A DNA stretch of 61,312 bases from Nitrospirae bacterium MYbin3 (GCA_002753335.1 PEAD01000001.1:77933-139244); one strand, 5' to 3'. Shown: positions 8,739 through 17,128, numbered from the stretch's first letter. The notes: generated by a model from the sequence alone, not told the origin. A program made the numbers and translations.

Positions 8739-10949
8739 ATGCAAGATAAAGAAGATTTAATCAAAGAGCTTTCTGAACTCTGCGGCATCCTGCCCGAATA
8801 CTGGGATATGGGCGGCACGCGGCATGAGGCCTCAATCGAAACACAAAAGGCAATACTTTGCGCCATGGGGATAAGACCCGAATCGGACGAAGTTTTGGTT
8901 GAAGAAATTAAAAAACGTAAAAGGTATCCGTGGGACTCTTTTTTGGCGCCTGTTACGGTGCTTTCATGCAGCATAAACCTCTTATCCGTAGCAATATATC
9001 TGCCTTTGATGCCCGGCGAAGAAAATGGTCTTTCTCTTTCTTGGATTATCACAAATGAAAAAGGCAACAGCGATGAAGGCGTGTTTTCAGGCAGCGCTAT
9101 AGTCATAGCTGAAGAACGTGTTTTTGAAGATGAGAAGCGCTTTGTAAAAATAGTTATACCTTGCGAATCTGCGCGCGAGCCCGGATATTACACCATCTCT
9201 GTCAGGGCAGAGCATTCCGCAGGCTTTCCGGGCGGCCAACCCACAATAAAAAAAACCGGCCGCCTTATAGTCGCGCCTGATGCATGTTACATTCCTCCAA
9301 AACTCGAGGAAGGCAGGACTTGGGGGCTGTCGGTAAATCTTTATTCAATAAAGTCCGCTCAGAACTGGGGTGTCGGAGATTTCGGAGACCTAAAAGAGCT
9401 TGTCAGGCTTTCATCAAAAGAGGGCGCCGGTTTTGTGGGAATAAATCCGCTGCATGCGATACCGAACAAAAGCCCATTAGGCATCAGCCCTTATTCGCCT
9501 GTCAGCAGGCTGTTTAAAAATTTTATTTATATCGACATGAGGGCTTTGCCGGGAGTCGAAAAGTGCAAGAAACTCAAAAACCTTATGGTGTCCAAAAAGT
9601 TTTTATCAGCGCTAAATAAGCTTCGCTCACAGGAGTTTATCAACTATGAGCCTGTTGCGTCTCTAAAGTTTGAAGCGCTCAACGTTGCTTTTGAGTATTT
9701 TTATAAAAATGATTTTCTTGCCGGAACCAGTAACGGCAACAGTTTTAAGAAATTTGTCAGGAACGGCGACAGAGAACTAGATGCTTTTGCAGCGTATATG
9801 ACAATTGCCGAAAAGGCAGGATGCGGTTTGAATTGGCAGTCTTGGCCAGAAAAATATAAGACAAACCGCAGCAAGGCAACAACAGCTTTCAAAACCAAAA
9901 ACAAAAAAAGAATACTTTTCTATAAATACATCCAATGGGTGATTGAACTGCAACAGGCAGAGATTGCAAAGCTTGCTCATAATTCAGAAATGAGTATAGG
10001 CCTTTATCACGACCTTGCGATAGGCTCATCAGGCGGAGGCAGCGATGATTGGGCGCATCAGGATGTAATTGCATTTGATGCTGATGTTGGCGCGCCGCCT
10101 GACGGGTTTAATCCAAAAGGCCAGAACTGGGGATTCCCCCCCATCCGCCCCGAATCTTTGGTTGAAACTGGATATGAGTTTTTGGTGCAGACCCTGCGCA
10201 GAAATATGCAGCATGCCGGTGCGATTCGCATAGACCATGCGCTCAGCATATTCAGGCTCTTCTGGATTCCAAGGGGGCTTGAGGCTTCAGCTGGAGCTTA
10301 CGTTCGATATCCTTCGGAAGACATTCTGAAAATTATTGCCTTAGAAAGCATAAGAAACAAAACTGCTGTTATTGCCGAAGACTTGGGAACTGTAGGTGAT
10401 GACATAAAAGAAAGGCTTATGAATTATAAAATGCTTTCGTACCGTCTGCTTTATTTTGAACGGAACTATCCTGATCCGTCTTTCAGGCAGCCCGACGCAT
10501 ACCCGCAGATGGCCCTTTGTGCGGTTACCACACATGACCTGCCAACGCTGTCCGGCTATTGGCAGGGCCGGGACATAATGCTGAGAAACAAACTTGGCCT
10601 ATATAAAGACGAAGACGCGATGAAAGCCGAACTGCTTGACAGAGAAAGAACCCGCGAACTTTTGCTAGAGGCTTTAAAATCAAAAGATATTTTTATAACA
10701 GAGACCGATGAGATGACCGAAGAGCTTTGTCTTGCGGTTTATGAATACCTTTCAAAGGCTCCATGCAAATTACTGTCTGTGAGCCTCGACGACATAACCG
10801 GCTCGCGCGACCAGCAGAATATGCCCGGAGTGACCACCGCTTACCCGAGCTGGATGCGCAAGACCTTGCTGACCATAGATGAGCTTAAAAGCATAGGTGT
10901 TGTCCAGCGGTTGGCGCAGATTTTCAAGAAAGATGGCCGCAGCGCTTAA
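8739..10949 (+). CDS. malQ: 4-alpha-glucanotransferase (amylomaltase)
   Basis: This GH77 enzyme transfers 1,4-alpha-glucan chains in glycogen or maltodextrin metabolism. The 736-residue length includes an extra N-terminal beta-domain (about residues 1-190) before the catalytic barrel, as in the long MalQ form. GH77 signatures are visible: WGLSVNLYSIKSAQNWGVGDF, SPYSPVSRLFKNFIYID, IGLYHDLAIG, AIRIDHALSIFRLFWIP with the nucleophile Asp, IAEDLGTVGDDI with the acid/base Glu, and TTHDLPTLSGYW. It is divergent from the cytochrome gene. The ribosome site is weak; the ATG is the first in frame. No other glycogen gene is near. Confidence 0.95.
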   Translation: MQDKEDLIKELSELCGILPEYWDMGGTRHEASIETQKAILCAMGIRPESDEVLVEEIKKRKRYPWDSFLAPVTVLSCSINLLSVAIYLPLMPGEENGLSLSWIITNEKGNSDEGVFSGSAIVIAEERVFEDEKRFVKIVIPCESAREPGYYTISVRAEHSAGFPGGQPTIKKTGRLIVAPDACYIPPKLEEGRTWGLSVNLYSIKSAQNWGVGDFGDLKELVRLSSKEGAGFVGINPLHAIPNKSPLGISPYSPVSRLFKNFIYIDMRALPGVEKCKKLKNLMVSKKFLSALNKLRSQEFINYEPVASLKFEALNVAFEYFYKNDFLAGTSNGNSFKKFVRNGDRELDAFAAYMTIAEKAGCGLNWQSWPEKYKTNRSKATTAFKTKNKKRILFYKYIQWVIELQQAEIAKLAHNSEMSIGLYHDLAIGSSGGGSDDWAHQDVIAFDADVGAPPDGFNPKGQNWGFPPIRPESLVETGYEFLVQTLRRNMQHAGAIRIDHALSIFRLFWIPRGLEASAGAYVRYPSEDILKIIALESIRNKTAVIAEDLGTVGDDIKERLMNYKMLSYRLLYFERNYPDPSFRQPDAYPQMALCAVTTHDLPTLSGYWQGRDIMLRNKLGLYKDEDAMKAELLDRERTRELLLEALKSKDIFITETDEMTEELCLAVYEYLSKAPCKLLSVSLDDITGSRDQQNMPGVTTAYPSWMRKTLLTIDELKSIGVVQRLAQIFKKDGRSA

Positions 10950-11003
10950 AGCTTATACGCTGGTTAATCTAGCTACCCGAAACAATTTTAGGTGGAGGCA
11001 AAC

Positions 11004-11729
11004 ATGACAGAATTCAGTTGCAATCTATGCGGTGCTGTTTGGCAAAAACATGGAAGCACCAACTGTTGGAGCGCCAATCCAGATACAGCACCCCCAAAGC
11101 CCGGCTACTGCCCATCGCAAGATAAGATGGGACTGATAAAAGAAAGCTTTGATTTGTATAAAGGTGACAGCGAGGATGCACGGATAGCACAAACGGCAAC
11201 GCGTGTTGAAGGCCTTTGCTATGAGCATATCCCTGGCAGCAATGCGGTTCATGCGCGCTGGACACGAGTTGAAGATACGATAGCTTTTGCAAAGCTTATG
11301 GGGTACAAAAAAATAGGCATCGCAACATGTATAGGGCTTCTCTACGAAACCAATCGCCTTGCGCTGATTCTTAAAGCTCAAGAATTTGAGCCTCTGTCTG
11401 TATGCTGCAAAAGCGGCAGTCTGGACAAGCTTGAACTTGGCGTAGGCGAAAACGACAAGGTTCGGCCCGGAACTTTTGAGCCGGCATGCAATCCTGTTGC
11501 GCAAGCGCGGCTGCTAAATGAGGCCAAAACAGATATGAACATAATAGTCGGCCTATGTGTTGGACACGATATGCTTTTTAGTAAATATTCCAATGCACCG
11601 GTCACAACACTCGTAGTAAAAGATCGTGTTGCCGGCCACAATCCGGTAAGCGTCCTCTACGGTCAAAACTTTTACTACAAGAGGCTTCAGAATCAGAAAG
11701 TGGATGTTGAACGGAAAAATAAGTATTGA
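11004..11729 (+). CDS. DUF1847 cysteine-rich protein
   Basis: The sequence resembles the DUF1847 family of presumed metal-binding cytosolic proteins of anaerobes; no reaction is known. The N-terminus has CNLCGAVW and a NCWS...YCPS cysteine set. Further cysteines follow in GIATCIGLLYET, VCCKSG, FEPACNPVAQA and GLCVGHD. The start is ATG 11004, since AGGTGGAGG lies 6 bases upstream; an in-frame GTG at 10992 is inside that ribosome site. It follows malQ by 54 bases and may share its transcript, but no functional link is evident. Confidence 0.82.
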   Translation: MTEFSCNLCGAVWQKHGSTNCWSANPDTAPPKPGYCPSQDKMGLIKESFDLYKGDSEDARIAQTATRVEGLCYEHIPGSNAVHARWTRVEDTIAFAKLMGYKKIGIATCIGLLYETNRLALILKAQEFEPLSVCCKSGSLDKLELGVGENDKVRPGTFEPACNPVAQARLLNEAKTDMNIIVGLCVGHDMLFSKYSNAPVTTLVVKDRVAGHNPVSVLYGQNFYYKRLQNQKVDVERKNKY

Positions 11730-11823
11730 TGGTATGAATTGGTCTTGCTGTTCGTTATTGGGTTGCTTCTACAAACACGCATTTTTTTATAGACTGGAAA
11801 GTGCTAATTTCTGGTTGAACTTG

Positions 11824-13293
11824 TTACGGCAAGTTAATCAATTTCTTTGCAAGTTCAGGCATGTCAGATAACAATTTTTCTTCATTCCCCGCAATACATT
11901 TAGAAGAACCTATTGATTCTGTTTCCATTGTTACCATATTAAAGCGTTTAGCTTGAAGAACTACAGACTGGCCAAGGGTTGAGAGTTTTCCTGTTATGGC
12001 ATTCTTAGCTGACAGCCAACCGCTCATCTGTAAAACCTGTTTGTCATCCATTAAAACAGCGTCCTGAAGTTTAAGCTCATTCAATACTTGCAATAAGTTT
12101 TCCCTGTTTATGAGTTGGAATTTGCCGAATTTCAGTAACTCCTCACGAAGGGCATCCGCCAGAATGAGCGCTGCGACCTTATATGCCTCTGTTGCTTCAA
12201 AATCATAAACAATAATTCTTGTCTTGTTTGTTTCATCAGGCTGCTTCTCGGTTATTTCTTTTATTTTTACTTTTTGAACATTAGTTAATGTAAGAGTTAG
12301 TTTGCTTTCTTCTCTCACCTGCTTTTCACGCTCGGCCTTTTCCTGTGCTTCTCTTAGCTTGGCGATTCTGATCTGTTCAGCTCGTTCTTTCTCAAGCCGC
12401 TGCTGTTCAGCCTGTTCACGCTCTAAGCGTTCCCGTTCCTCTCTTAGCTTGGCGATTCTGATCTGTTCAGCTCGTTCTTTCTCAAGCCGTTGCTGTTCAG
12501 CCTGTTCACGCTCTAAGCGTTCCCGTTCCTCTCTTAGCTTGGCGATTCTGATCTGTTCAGCTCGTTCTTTCTCAAGCCGCTGCTGTTCAGCCTGTTCACG
12601 CTCTAAGCGTTCCCGTTCCTCTCTTAGCTTGGCGATGCGTTCAGCTTTATCTTTCTCTGTAGTGTCTTTTTGGCCTAAAAATTTACCCTTACGGAGCGCT
12701 AAAGAAAGCAACTTTCCTTTTGCATTATCAAAAAAATAACGATATGAAGCTTTGCTAATATCTTCAATATCAGACTTCGAATTAAAACTAGTTTTGGGAT
12801 AGTCGCTGTACTGAAGCTTTTCTCCTGTTTCAATATTTATAAATGTATAGGAATAAGCACTTGTTATAGTATTATATGAAAATTTCCGGTCTGCTATCAT
12901 AGCAAAATCTGCGTATAATGCCTTACCTACCCGTCTTGTTAAGGCATAATGATCTTTTTCTACATCATATAGAGATAGAGTCTTTCCATTCAGTACTGCT
13001 TTGACTTCTTTTTCAGGAACTATTTCATATATGCCGGTAGTATTTAGCAATTCTCCGGTACGTTTGTATGTATCTTCCTTAAATGTTTCTTCAGAATCCC
13101 ATGCCCATCCTCTAGGACCAAGAGTGGTTCTTGTATAATCTGAAAAGGTCATAATAAAGACTGTAATCTTTGGGGTCATCGGCGGATTTTGAGTGGTTCT
13201 TACTTCGATTTCAGCACAGGAAGTTAATAAAAATACGGACAACAGGAATAAGCAGAGATAATACCTTTTAAAAACGTAAGATTTGTTAGTCAT
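11824..13293 (-). CDS. CsgG-like lipoprotein with 30-residue tandem repeats
   Basis: The protein is a lipoprotein (signal peptide with LLTSC, Cys26) in three parts. The N-terminal domain (about 35-190) contains ITVFIMTFSDY and RRVGKALYADFAMIADRKF. The middle is a long charged helix (about 215-330) holding three near-identical 30-residue units of the form IAKLREERERLEREQ... . The C-terminal domain (about 355-490) has IIVYDFEATEAY, LREELLKFGKFQLINREN and GKLSTLGQ. Both end domains resemble the CsgG/TolB-N fold used by outer-membrane assembly lipoproteins; this is a distant match. The start ATG 13293 has AGAGGA at the right distance. The caspase-fold gene lies upstream on the same strand, 264 bases away. 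Confidence 0.72.
   Translation of the reverse strand: MTNKSYVFKRYYLCLFLLSVFLLTSCAEIEVRTTQNPPMTPKITVFIMTFSDYTRTTLGPRGWAWDSEETFKEDTYKRTGELLNTTGIYEIVPEKEVKAVLNGKTLSLYDVEKDHYALTRRVGKALYADFAMIADRKFSYNTITSAYSYTFINIETGEKLQYSDYPKTSFNSKSDIEDISKASYRYFFDNAKGKLLSLALRKGKFLGQKDTTEKDKAERIAKLREERERLEREQAEQQRLEKERAEQIRIAKLREERERLEREQAEQQRLEKERAEQIRIAKLREERERLEREQAEQQRLEKERAEQIRIAKLREAQEKAEREKQVREESKLTLTLTNVQKVKIKEITEKQPDETNKTRIIVYDFEATEAYKVAALILADALREELLKFGKFQLINRENLLQVLNELKLQDAVLMDDKQVLQMSGWLSAKNAITGKLSTLGQSVVLQAKRFNMVTMETESIGSSKCIAGNEEKLLSDMPELAKKLINLP
12351..12636 (-). repeat. 90-bp coding tandem repeat (3 copies plus a partial)
   Basis: Units begin at 12351, 12441 and 12531, with a partial at 12621. The three full copies appear identical except for one C/T change in the middle copy (GCCGT instead of GCCGC). 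The period is exactly 30 codons, so copy changes keep the frame. The near-identity points to recent expansion or gene conversion. The encoded unit is very rich in E, R, Q and L and should form a long charged helix. Confidence 0.92.
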
Positions 13294-13557
13294 TACCATC
13301 CTCTTTAAATATTGACCATTGATTACAGCCACTATTAGCAAATTCCAGTACTGGCTGGCTTTAAAAGATAAATGCAGAATAGCATATTATTGCTATAAAA
13401 ATATCTCAACTAGCAGGCACGACTACCGAATTGGGATTGAACAACAATTTGCAGCAAAATACTTTTAAAGATTTCCACTTACTATAGTGATGATTATCAG
13501 TAAGCCCATCACGCTCTATTTCAGGAAGCAAGTTTTTAAGAGCAGCGATCAATATCA

Positions 13558-15042
13558 TCATTCAATTCTTTTCAATGTAGTACTGCAAGGCGCGGGGCAA
13601 CCACCCCAATACTCATCAATAGAAACTTTTTCAATTCTGATACTATTCCACTCCGCACACAGTCTTTTCTGCTGTCCATTGAATACTTTTTCGTTTGGTT
13701 TATTAATATCAAAAATATATACTGTGTCATTACGACCAACTAATTCTTTTGCTACCTCTCTTGTCAACGTTACATTCTTAAACGAATCCAAAACCTCATC
13801 TAATGATTCGAGTCTATATTGGATACTAAGTTTGTTCCCATCATAATAACCTGAAAACTTATAACCGTTGCTGTTAATACCAGATATATTTGAGTTAACC
13901 TGTTTTATGTCAAGTTTGACATATTTGCCAGTACCACAATTATACACCTCCCACTTTCCAGTAAAATTAATTCCAGTGGTAAAATCCGATTGAGGTATTG
14001 ATTTCATGGTGAGTTCCCGTTTCTCTTTTTCAAGTTTCTGTCTTTCTTCCTCAAGGCTCTTTTTTTCTGCCATTAGAGCCTTTGTCTGTTCCAACTCTTC
14101 TCGCTCTTTTTTTAGCTTTTCTTTTTCTTCCTGCAACTTCTTGCTCTCTTCGCTGACTTCTGTTGAAATAGATAATCTTTCGGCATAGGTAACACTCGAC
14201 TTTGCCAATTGGAACACAAAGTCACCACCTTCGTCCCCAGAGTTTTTTATGCCTTGGTATTGCGGAGTCTGGTCAGCTTTTCCTATTACTCGATTGCGTA
14301 TATGTTTTCTGAATAAATCATCCGCTGTAATTTTGCTCTGGTTAGCTTCTTTAAGTCCTTTGATAAAGGCATCAGCAAAAACCGAATGTTTGCCGCCTCC
14401 AATATCAGACACAGGCTCATTGCCGCCGCTTGCCATAAGTGTTCGTGAAGGTTTTTCAAGCATTCTTGATATATATTTTTCAATATCTGTTTTGCTTCCA
14501 AGGTCAACTCCTGTGTCTCTGGCAAAAGTTCCTGAGTAGCAACTATCAGAAACAATGAGGATATGATTAGAAGATATACGTTTAAGGTATGCTGTTATGT
14601 CATCAGCTATAATCCAGTTGGCAGGATTGTCGCTCTCTGCATCAACCGGTAGCCAATACGCCTTATCCGAAGACTTGTCGAACTGTCCATGACCAGCATA
14701 ATAAACAAGAAAATGGTCATCCGCCCTAAGCTGATTTTTGAATTTGTTTATAGAGGTTATTATCTCTGCCCTCGTAGCATTGAGCAGGAGTTTGGTTTTG
14801 AATCCGAATTTGTCGGCAAGGACTTTTTCTATAACTTTCGCATCTTCTACGGCTGTGGACAGTTTGTTAAGGTGTTTATAGTTGTTGTTGCCGATAATGA
14901 GGGCGTAGTAGTTTCCACTTACGGCAGATGTGGTCTCAGCGAATTTCTCTTTGCCCTTAACCTTGACAGCCCTGTCTGCTTCAGAATAAGTCGATGCCGA
15001 GAACATCAGAACAGCTATTAGCAGAATAGAGAGTTTCTTCAT
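13558..15042 (-). CDS. Exported caspase-fold (peptidase C14) protein with coiled coil
   Basis: A signal peptide (about 1-20) precedes a caspase-like domain (about 45-275). The catalytic dyad is intact: His118 in YYAGHGQ and Cys168 in SDSCYSG. The motif YYALIIGNNNYKHL opens the domain, as in bacterial metacaspase-like proteins. A charged coiled coil (about 295-345) follows. The C-terminal domain (about 360-490) is unassigned, beta-rich, contains NFTGKWEVYNCG and ends in a Cys-containing GGCPAPCS. The signal peptide points to an envelope location rather than a cytosolic abortive-infection role. ATG 15042 follows GAGGGGA. The CsgG-like lipoprotein gene lies downstream on the same strand. Confidence 0.85.
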   Translation of the reverse strand: MKKLSILLIAVLMFSASTYSEADRAVKVKGKEKFAETTSAVSGNYYALIIGNNNYKHLNKLSTAVEDAKVIEKVLADKFGFKTKLLLNATRAEIITSINKFKNQLRADDHFLVYYAGHGQFDKSSDKAYWLPVDAESDNPANWIIADDITAYLKRISSNHILIVSDSCYSGTFARDTGVDLGSKTDIEKYISRMLEKPSRTLMASGGNEPVSDIGGGKHSVFADAFIKGLKEANQSKITADDLFRKHIRNRVIGKADQTPQYQGIKNSGDEGGDFVFQLAKSSVTYAERLSISTEVSEESKKLQEEKEKLKKEREELEQTKALMAEKKSLEEERQKLEKEKRELTMKSIPQSDFTTGINFTGKWEVYNCGTGKYVKLDIKQVNSNISGINSNGYKFSGYYDGNKLSIQYRLESLDEVLDSFKNVTLTREVAKELVGRNDTVYIFDINKPNEKVFNGQQKRLCAEWNSIRIEKVSIDEYWGGCPAPCSTTLKRIE

Positions 15043-15273
15043 TCTTCCCCTCACTTGCAGGATAATAAAATTATACTACAAACAGTATGAAGATAAAGGC
15101 AGGACGTTTATTCCCAATAGAAATATTGACTGTCACCCATCTTAACAAAAATGAAGATTTCAGGAAGTTATTTTTACACATTCAACGCCTTTTATAGCTA
15201 ACAACATTTCTCATTTGATTATTTTCCCTTGCTCGCTTCCAGAAAACCCCTCACGGAGGTTAGATGCTTGGTG

Positions 15274-15366
15274 TCAGTTGGTTAGCCGTCCGCCGTTCAT
15301 GATATATAGCAGTAAAAAGCTTATAAGCAGCAAGAAAGCCCAGTTCTCTTTGAGGAAACTCTTCAC
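15274..15366 (-). CDS. Possible 30-residue single-span membrane protein
   Basis: A GTG at 15366 is preceded by GGGAG at about 9 bases. It opens a short frame, M-K-S-F-L-K-E-N-W followed by a hydrophobic run AFLLLISFLLLYI and a polar tail MNGGRLTN. The composition, with a positive N-terminus and one membrane span, is typical of small bacterial membrane proteins and is unlikely in random sequence. It sits 55 bases after the DUF4149 gene, in the same direction. Downstream, CCTC-CGT-GAGG followed by GGTTTT (about 15248-15262) could be a weak terminator. No family is recognised. Confidence 0.4.
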   Translation of the reverse strand: MKSFLKENWAFLLLISFLLLYIMNGGRLTN

Positions 15367-15421
15367 TTAACTTCGCTCCCGATTATCAGCGATCCAAGCC
15401 TTTTTTTATATAGGCCAAACA

Positions 15422-15892
15422 TTATCTTTTCATCATGGTTCCGATGCCCATAAGAGCGATACCATTGGACATGAATGCGAGATTCAACACCGAGTTGACT
15501 GCATGAAGCCTTCTGAATTTAGCTCGCATGGGATGGTCTTCGGCAGTGGTTTCAAAGGACGGCACTGAACGCTTTACATCCTGTATTTGCGGATAGAGAC
15601 CGAGAGTTACATAGAGTGCGATGCATATGGACATAACCGCTAAACCAAGAGACACTCTGAAGGCCGTAATAGTAAGCAATTGACATACACCCCAAAGAAG
15701 CAGCAAGGCCAGCACGGACATTCCTATAGTGAAGATGAAATATGAAGGGAAAAGGCTCCCTACAATTTCTCCGGCTTTATCCCTTGCGTAAGTCTTGAAT
15801 ATTACTGGAGTAACTACAAAGGTAAATATGAAAACTCCGCCCGTCCATAAGCCGAGAGTTAGAATATAAAAAAAGTATCCCCAGTTCCTCAT
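15422..15892 (-). CDS. DUF4149 (TMEM205-like) membrane protein
   Basis: This 156-residue integral membrane protein has four predicted spans (about 8-28, 50-70, 75-97, 130-150). The start WGYFFYILTLGLWTGGVFIFTFVVTPVIF and the later RRLHAVNSVLNL are typical of DUF4149. The function of the family is unknown. It stands alone, with only the possible tiny membrane ORF following it. Confidence 0.8.
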   Translation of the reverse strand: MRNWGYFFYILTLGLWTGGVFIFTFVVTPVIFKTYARDKAGEIVGSLFPSYFIFTIGMSVLALLLLWGVCQLLTITAFRVSLGLAVMSICIALYVTLGLYPQIQDVKRSVPSFETTAEDHPMRAKFRRLHAVNSVLNLAFMSNGIALMGIGTMMKR

Positions 15893-16013
15893 TAGTAAAT
15901 TATAACCTTAATCAGACGATAAAAAATTATTTCATTAAAAGTCCATAACAAATACAATACAAGGCAAGGCAAATAATCTGATATCATATATGAAACATTA
16001 ATAGGAGCAAATA

Positions 16014-16430
16014 ATGCATTTTACTTTAATCGATTACTCCGAGCAATATTTCACAACTCTTGATAAGGACAAAATACCCGAAGAACGGACAGGGAAGTTC
16101 ATACAAGTGATTAACCACAATATAGGCATGGAGTATTTAATCATGTCGCCAATAGAACTCTCCTTTTTCCACGCAAACATAGCCGAGAAGTTTCTGTCGG
16201 AGCAGGGAATTCAAGGTTATTACAACGCCAAGAAAGACAAATATTATATCAACAATCCAGAATGGGAGATTGTGGGTGGCGGCATGTGGACATTGGACTC
16301 AGATAACAAAACACTTAGCTTTTCAGGCAAATCGCTTGCCTACGGAGATTTCTCACCTGATCGACTTAAAGAAAAAATCCTTGCTGCGGGAATGTTTTCT
16401 GACTACGCTTTGTTTGTTAATGGACGTTGA
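16014..16430 (+). CDS. Janus/Ocnus (PHPT1-like) protein
   Basis: The 138-residue protein resembles the protein-histidine phosphatase PHPT1 (Janus/Ocnus fold), best known from animals. Three aligned features support this: His53 in FFHANI, corresponding to the catalytic His of PHPT1 (YHADI); a GGG turn at residues 88-90; and SLAYGDF (107-113), corresponding to its SMAYG strand. The end, YALFVNG, resembles the PHPT1 C-terminus. I infer a phosphohistidine-binding or phosphatase role; no activity is shown. AGGAG precedes the ATG at 9 bases. A small membrane protein gene follows 42 bases on. Confidence 0.55.
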   Translation: MHFTLIDYSEQYFTTLDKDKIPEERTGKFIQVINHNIGMEYLIMSPIELSFFHANIAEKFLSEQGIQGYYNAKKDKYYINNPEWEIVGGGMWTLDSDNKTLSFSGKSLAYGDFSPDRLKEKILAAGMFSDYALFVNGR

Positions 16431-16472
16431 CCGCAAACTTTATGCAACTCATATAAAATTCAGGATAAGATT

Positions 16473-16799
16473 ATGATTCCTGATGCATTCAGATATTTCG
16501 GTGAGTTCATTGGAGTGATTGCATGCGGCTTTGTATTGATTCACATGTATAATGAGGGGATTAAATATTTGCTGTATGTGCTTGTTACGGTTATTATTGA
16601 TTCTGCTATTTCATATGCTGTGCAGATAAAACAACTATTTTCTCTCCCGCTTTTTTCACAAGGGATTATGGTATTTAGCCAAATATATGTTCTGTATTAC
16701 ATCCTTACCAAGTATAAAAAAGAAAGCAGAATATGGATTTTAGGGACGTTTATAGTAGGGGCAGTTATTCATAATATAGGCATCATGTTCAAAAAATAA
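16473..16799 (+). CDS. Small integral membrane protein of unknown function
   Basis: The 108-residue protein has about four hydrophobic segments (10-25, 30-50, 58-75, 85-104) and ends in a basic tail (MFKK). No family is recognised; a PsiE-like fold was considered without convincing motifs. AGGA lies 6 bases before the ATG. It sits between the Janus/Ocnus gene and the selenoprotein-like ORF, all three in the same direction with short gaps, so co-transcription is possible. Confidence 0.6.
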   Translation: MIPDAFRYFGEFIGVIACGFVLIHMYNEGIKYLLYVLVTVIIDSAISYAVQIKQLFSLPLFSQGIMVFSQIYVLYYILTKYKKESRIWILGTFIVGAVIHNIGIMFKK

Positions 16800-16827
16800 T
16801 ATTAGCAGTATGTAAGGATGCTTTTGC

Positions 16828-17016
16828 GTGAATATATCCATTGAATACTGGGTTGTATGAAACTTTTTTTCCCAGGCTTCTCGTGTAGAAGCAGAACTAA
16901 ATGCAAAATATCCTGATCCGACCATTAAGATAGTTGAAGGCTCAGGTGGCATTTTTGAAGTGAAGTATGACGACAAGATAATATTCTCTAAGCTCGGGAA
17001 CTCTTACCATTGGTGA
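16828..17016 (+). CDS. Selenoprotein W-like (Rdx family) ORF with in-frame TGA, possibly decaying
   Basis: Reading TGA at 16858-16860 as selenocysteine gives a continuous 62-residue Rdx-type frame. It starts NISIEYWVVU and continues with QASRVEAELNAKYPDP, IKIVEGSGGIFEVKYDD and KIIFSKLGNS. This is the SelW/SelT pattern: strand, C-x-x-U, R-x-x-x-L-E helix, and a G-x-G-G-x-F-x-V hairpin. GTG 16828 is the only start after an in-frame TAA, with AAGGA 9 bases upstream. A SECIS-like hairpin follows the TGA, and selB is in this window. Oddities are that the first redox Cys is Trp8 (TGG for expected TGT/TGC), and the usual 10-20 C-terminal residues are missing. It may be a modified selenoprotein or a pseudogene. 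Confidence 0.62.
16876..16892 (+). promoter_or_regulatory. Bacterial SECIS-like hairpin
   Basis: GCTTCT (16876-16881) and AGAAGC (16887-16892) form a perfect 6-bp stem with the loop CGTGT. The loop has a G in its second position and starts 21 bases after the TGA. Bacterial SECIS elements are known to have a small loop with a G in the first two positions, 16-37 bases from UGA. The position therefore fits SelB-directed selenocysteine insertion. Confidence 0.6.
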
Positions 17017-17128
17017 TTATTGATTGTAACGTGCATAAGTTTGCATAGAGCCAGCCCGCAAGATTTTAGGAAGCTTTCCATATCTATAACACACTGCTAG
17101 GCACAGGAAATTGGTTGTAAGAAATCTC

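Noticed and set aside
12351..12636. CRISPR-like array
   Set aside because: The units are directly adjacent with no spacers, and the period is in frame with a gene. No cas gene is present.
12302..12739. A plus-strand ORF rich in S, R and C with internal repeats
   Set aside because: It is the antisense shadow of the 90-bp coding repeat in the CsgG-like lipoprotein. Its sequence is only the reverse complement of a helical repeat.
13558..15042. Caspase as part of a type III CRISPR or gasdermin defence system
   Set aside because: It has a signal peptide, and no gasdermin, CRISPR or other defence gene is adjacent.
16740..16976. Minus-strand ORF over the SelW-like frame
   Set aside because: It is antisense to the Rdx core and lacks any recognisable domain. 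The plus-strand frame explains the conservation pattern better.
17017..17128. Continuation of the SelW-like C-terminus in another frame
   Set aside because: None of the three forward frames after the stop resembles the RFP-type end of the family, so a simple frameshift does not restore it.
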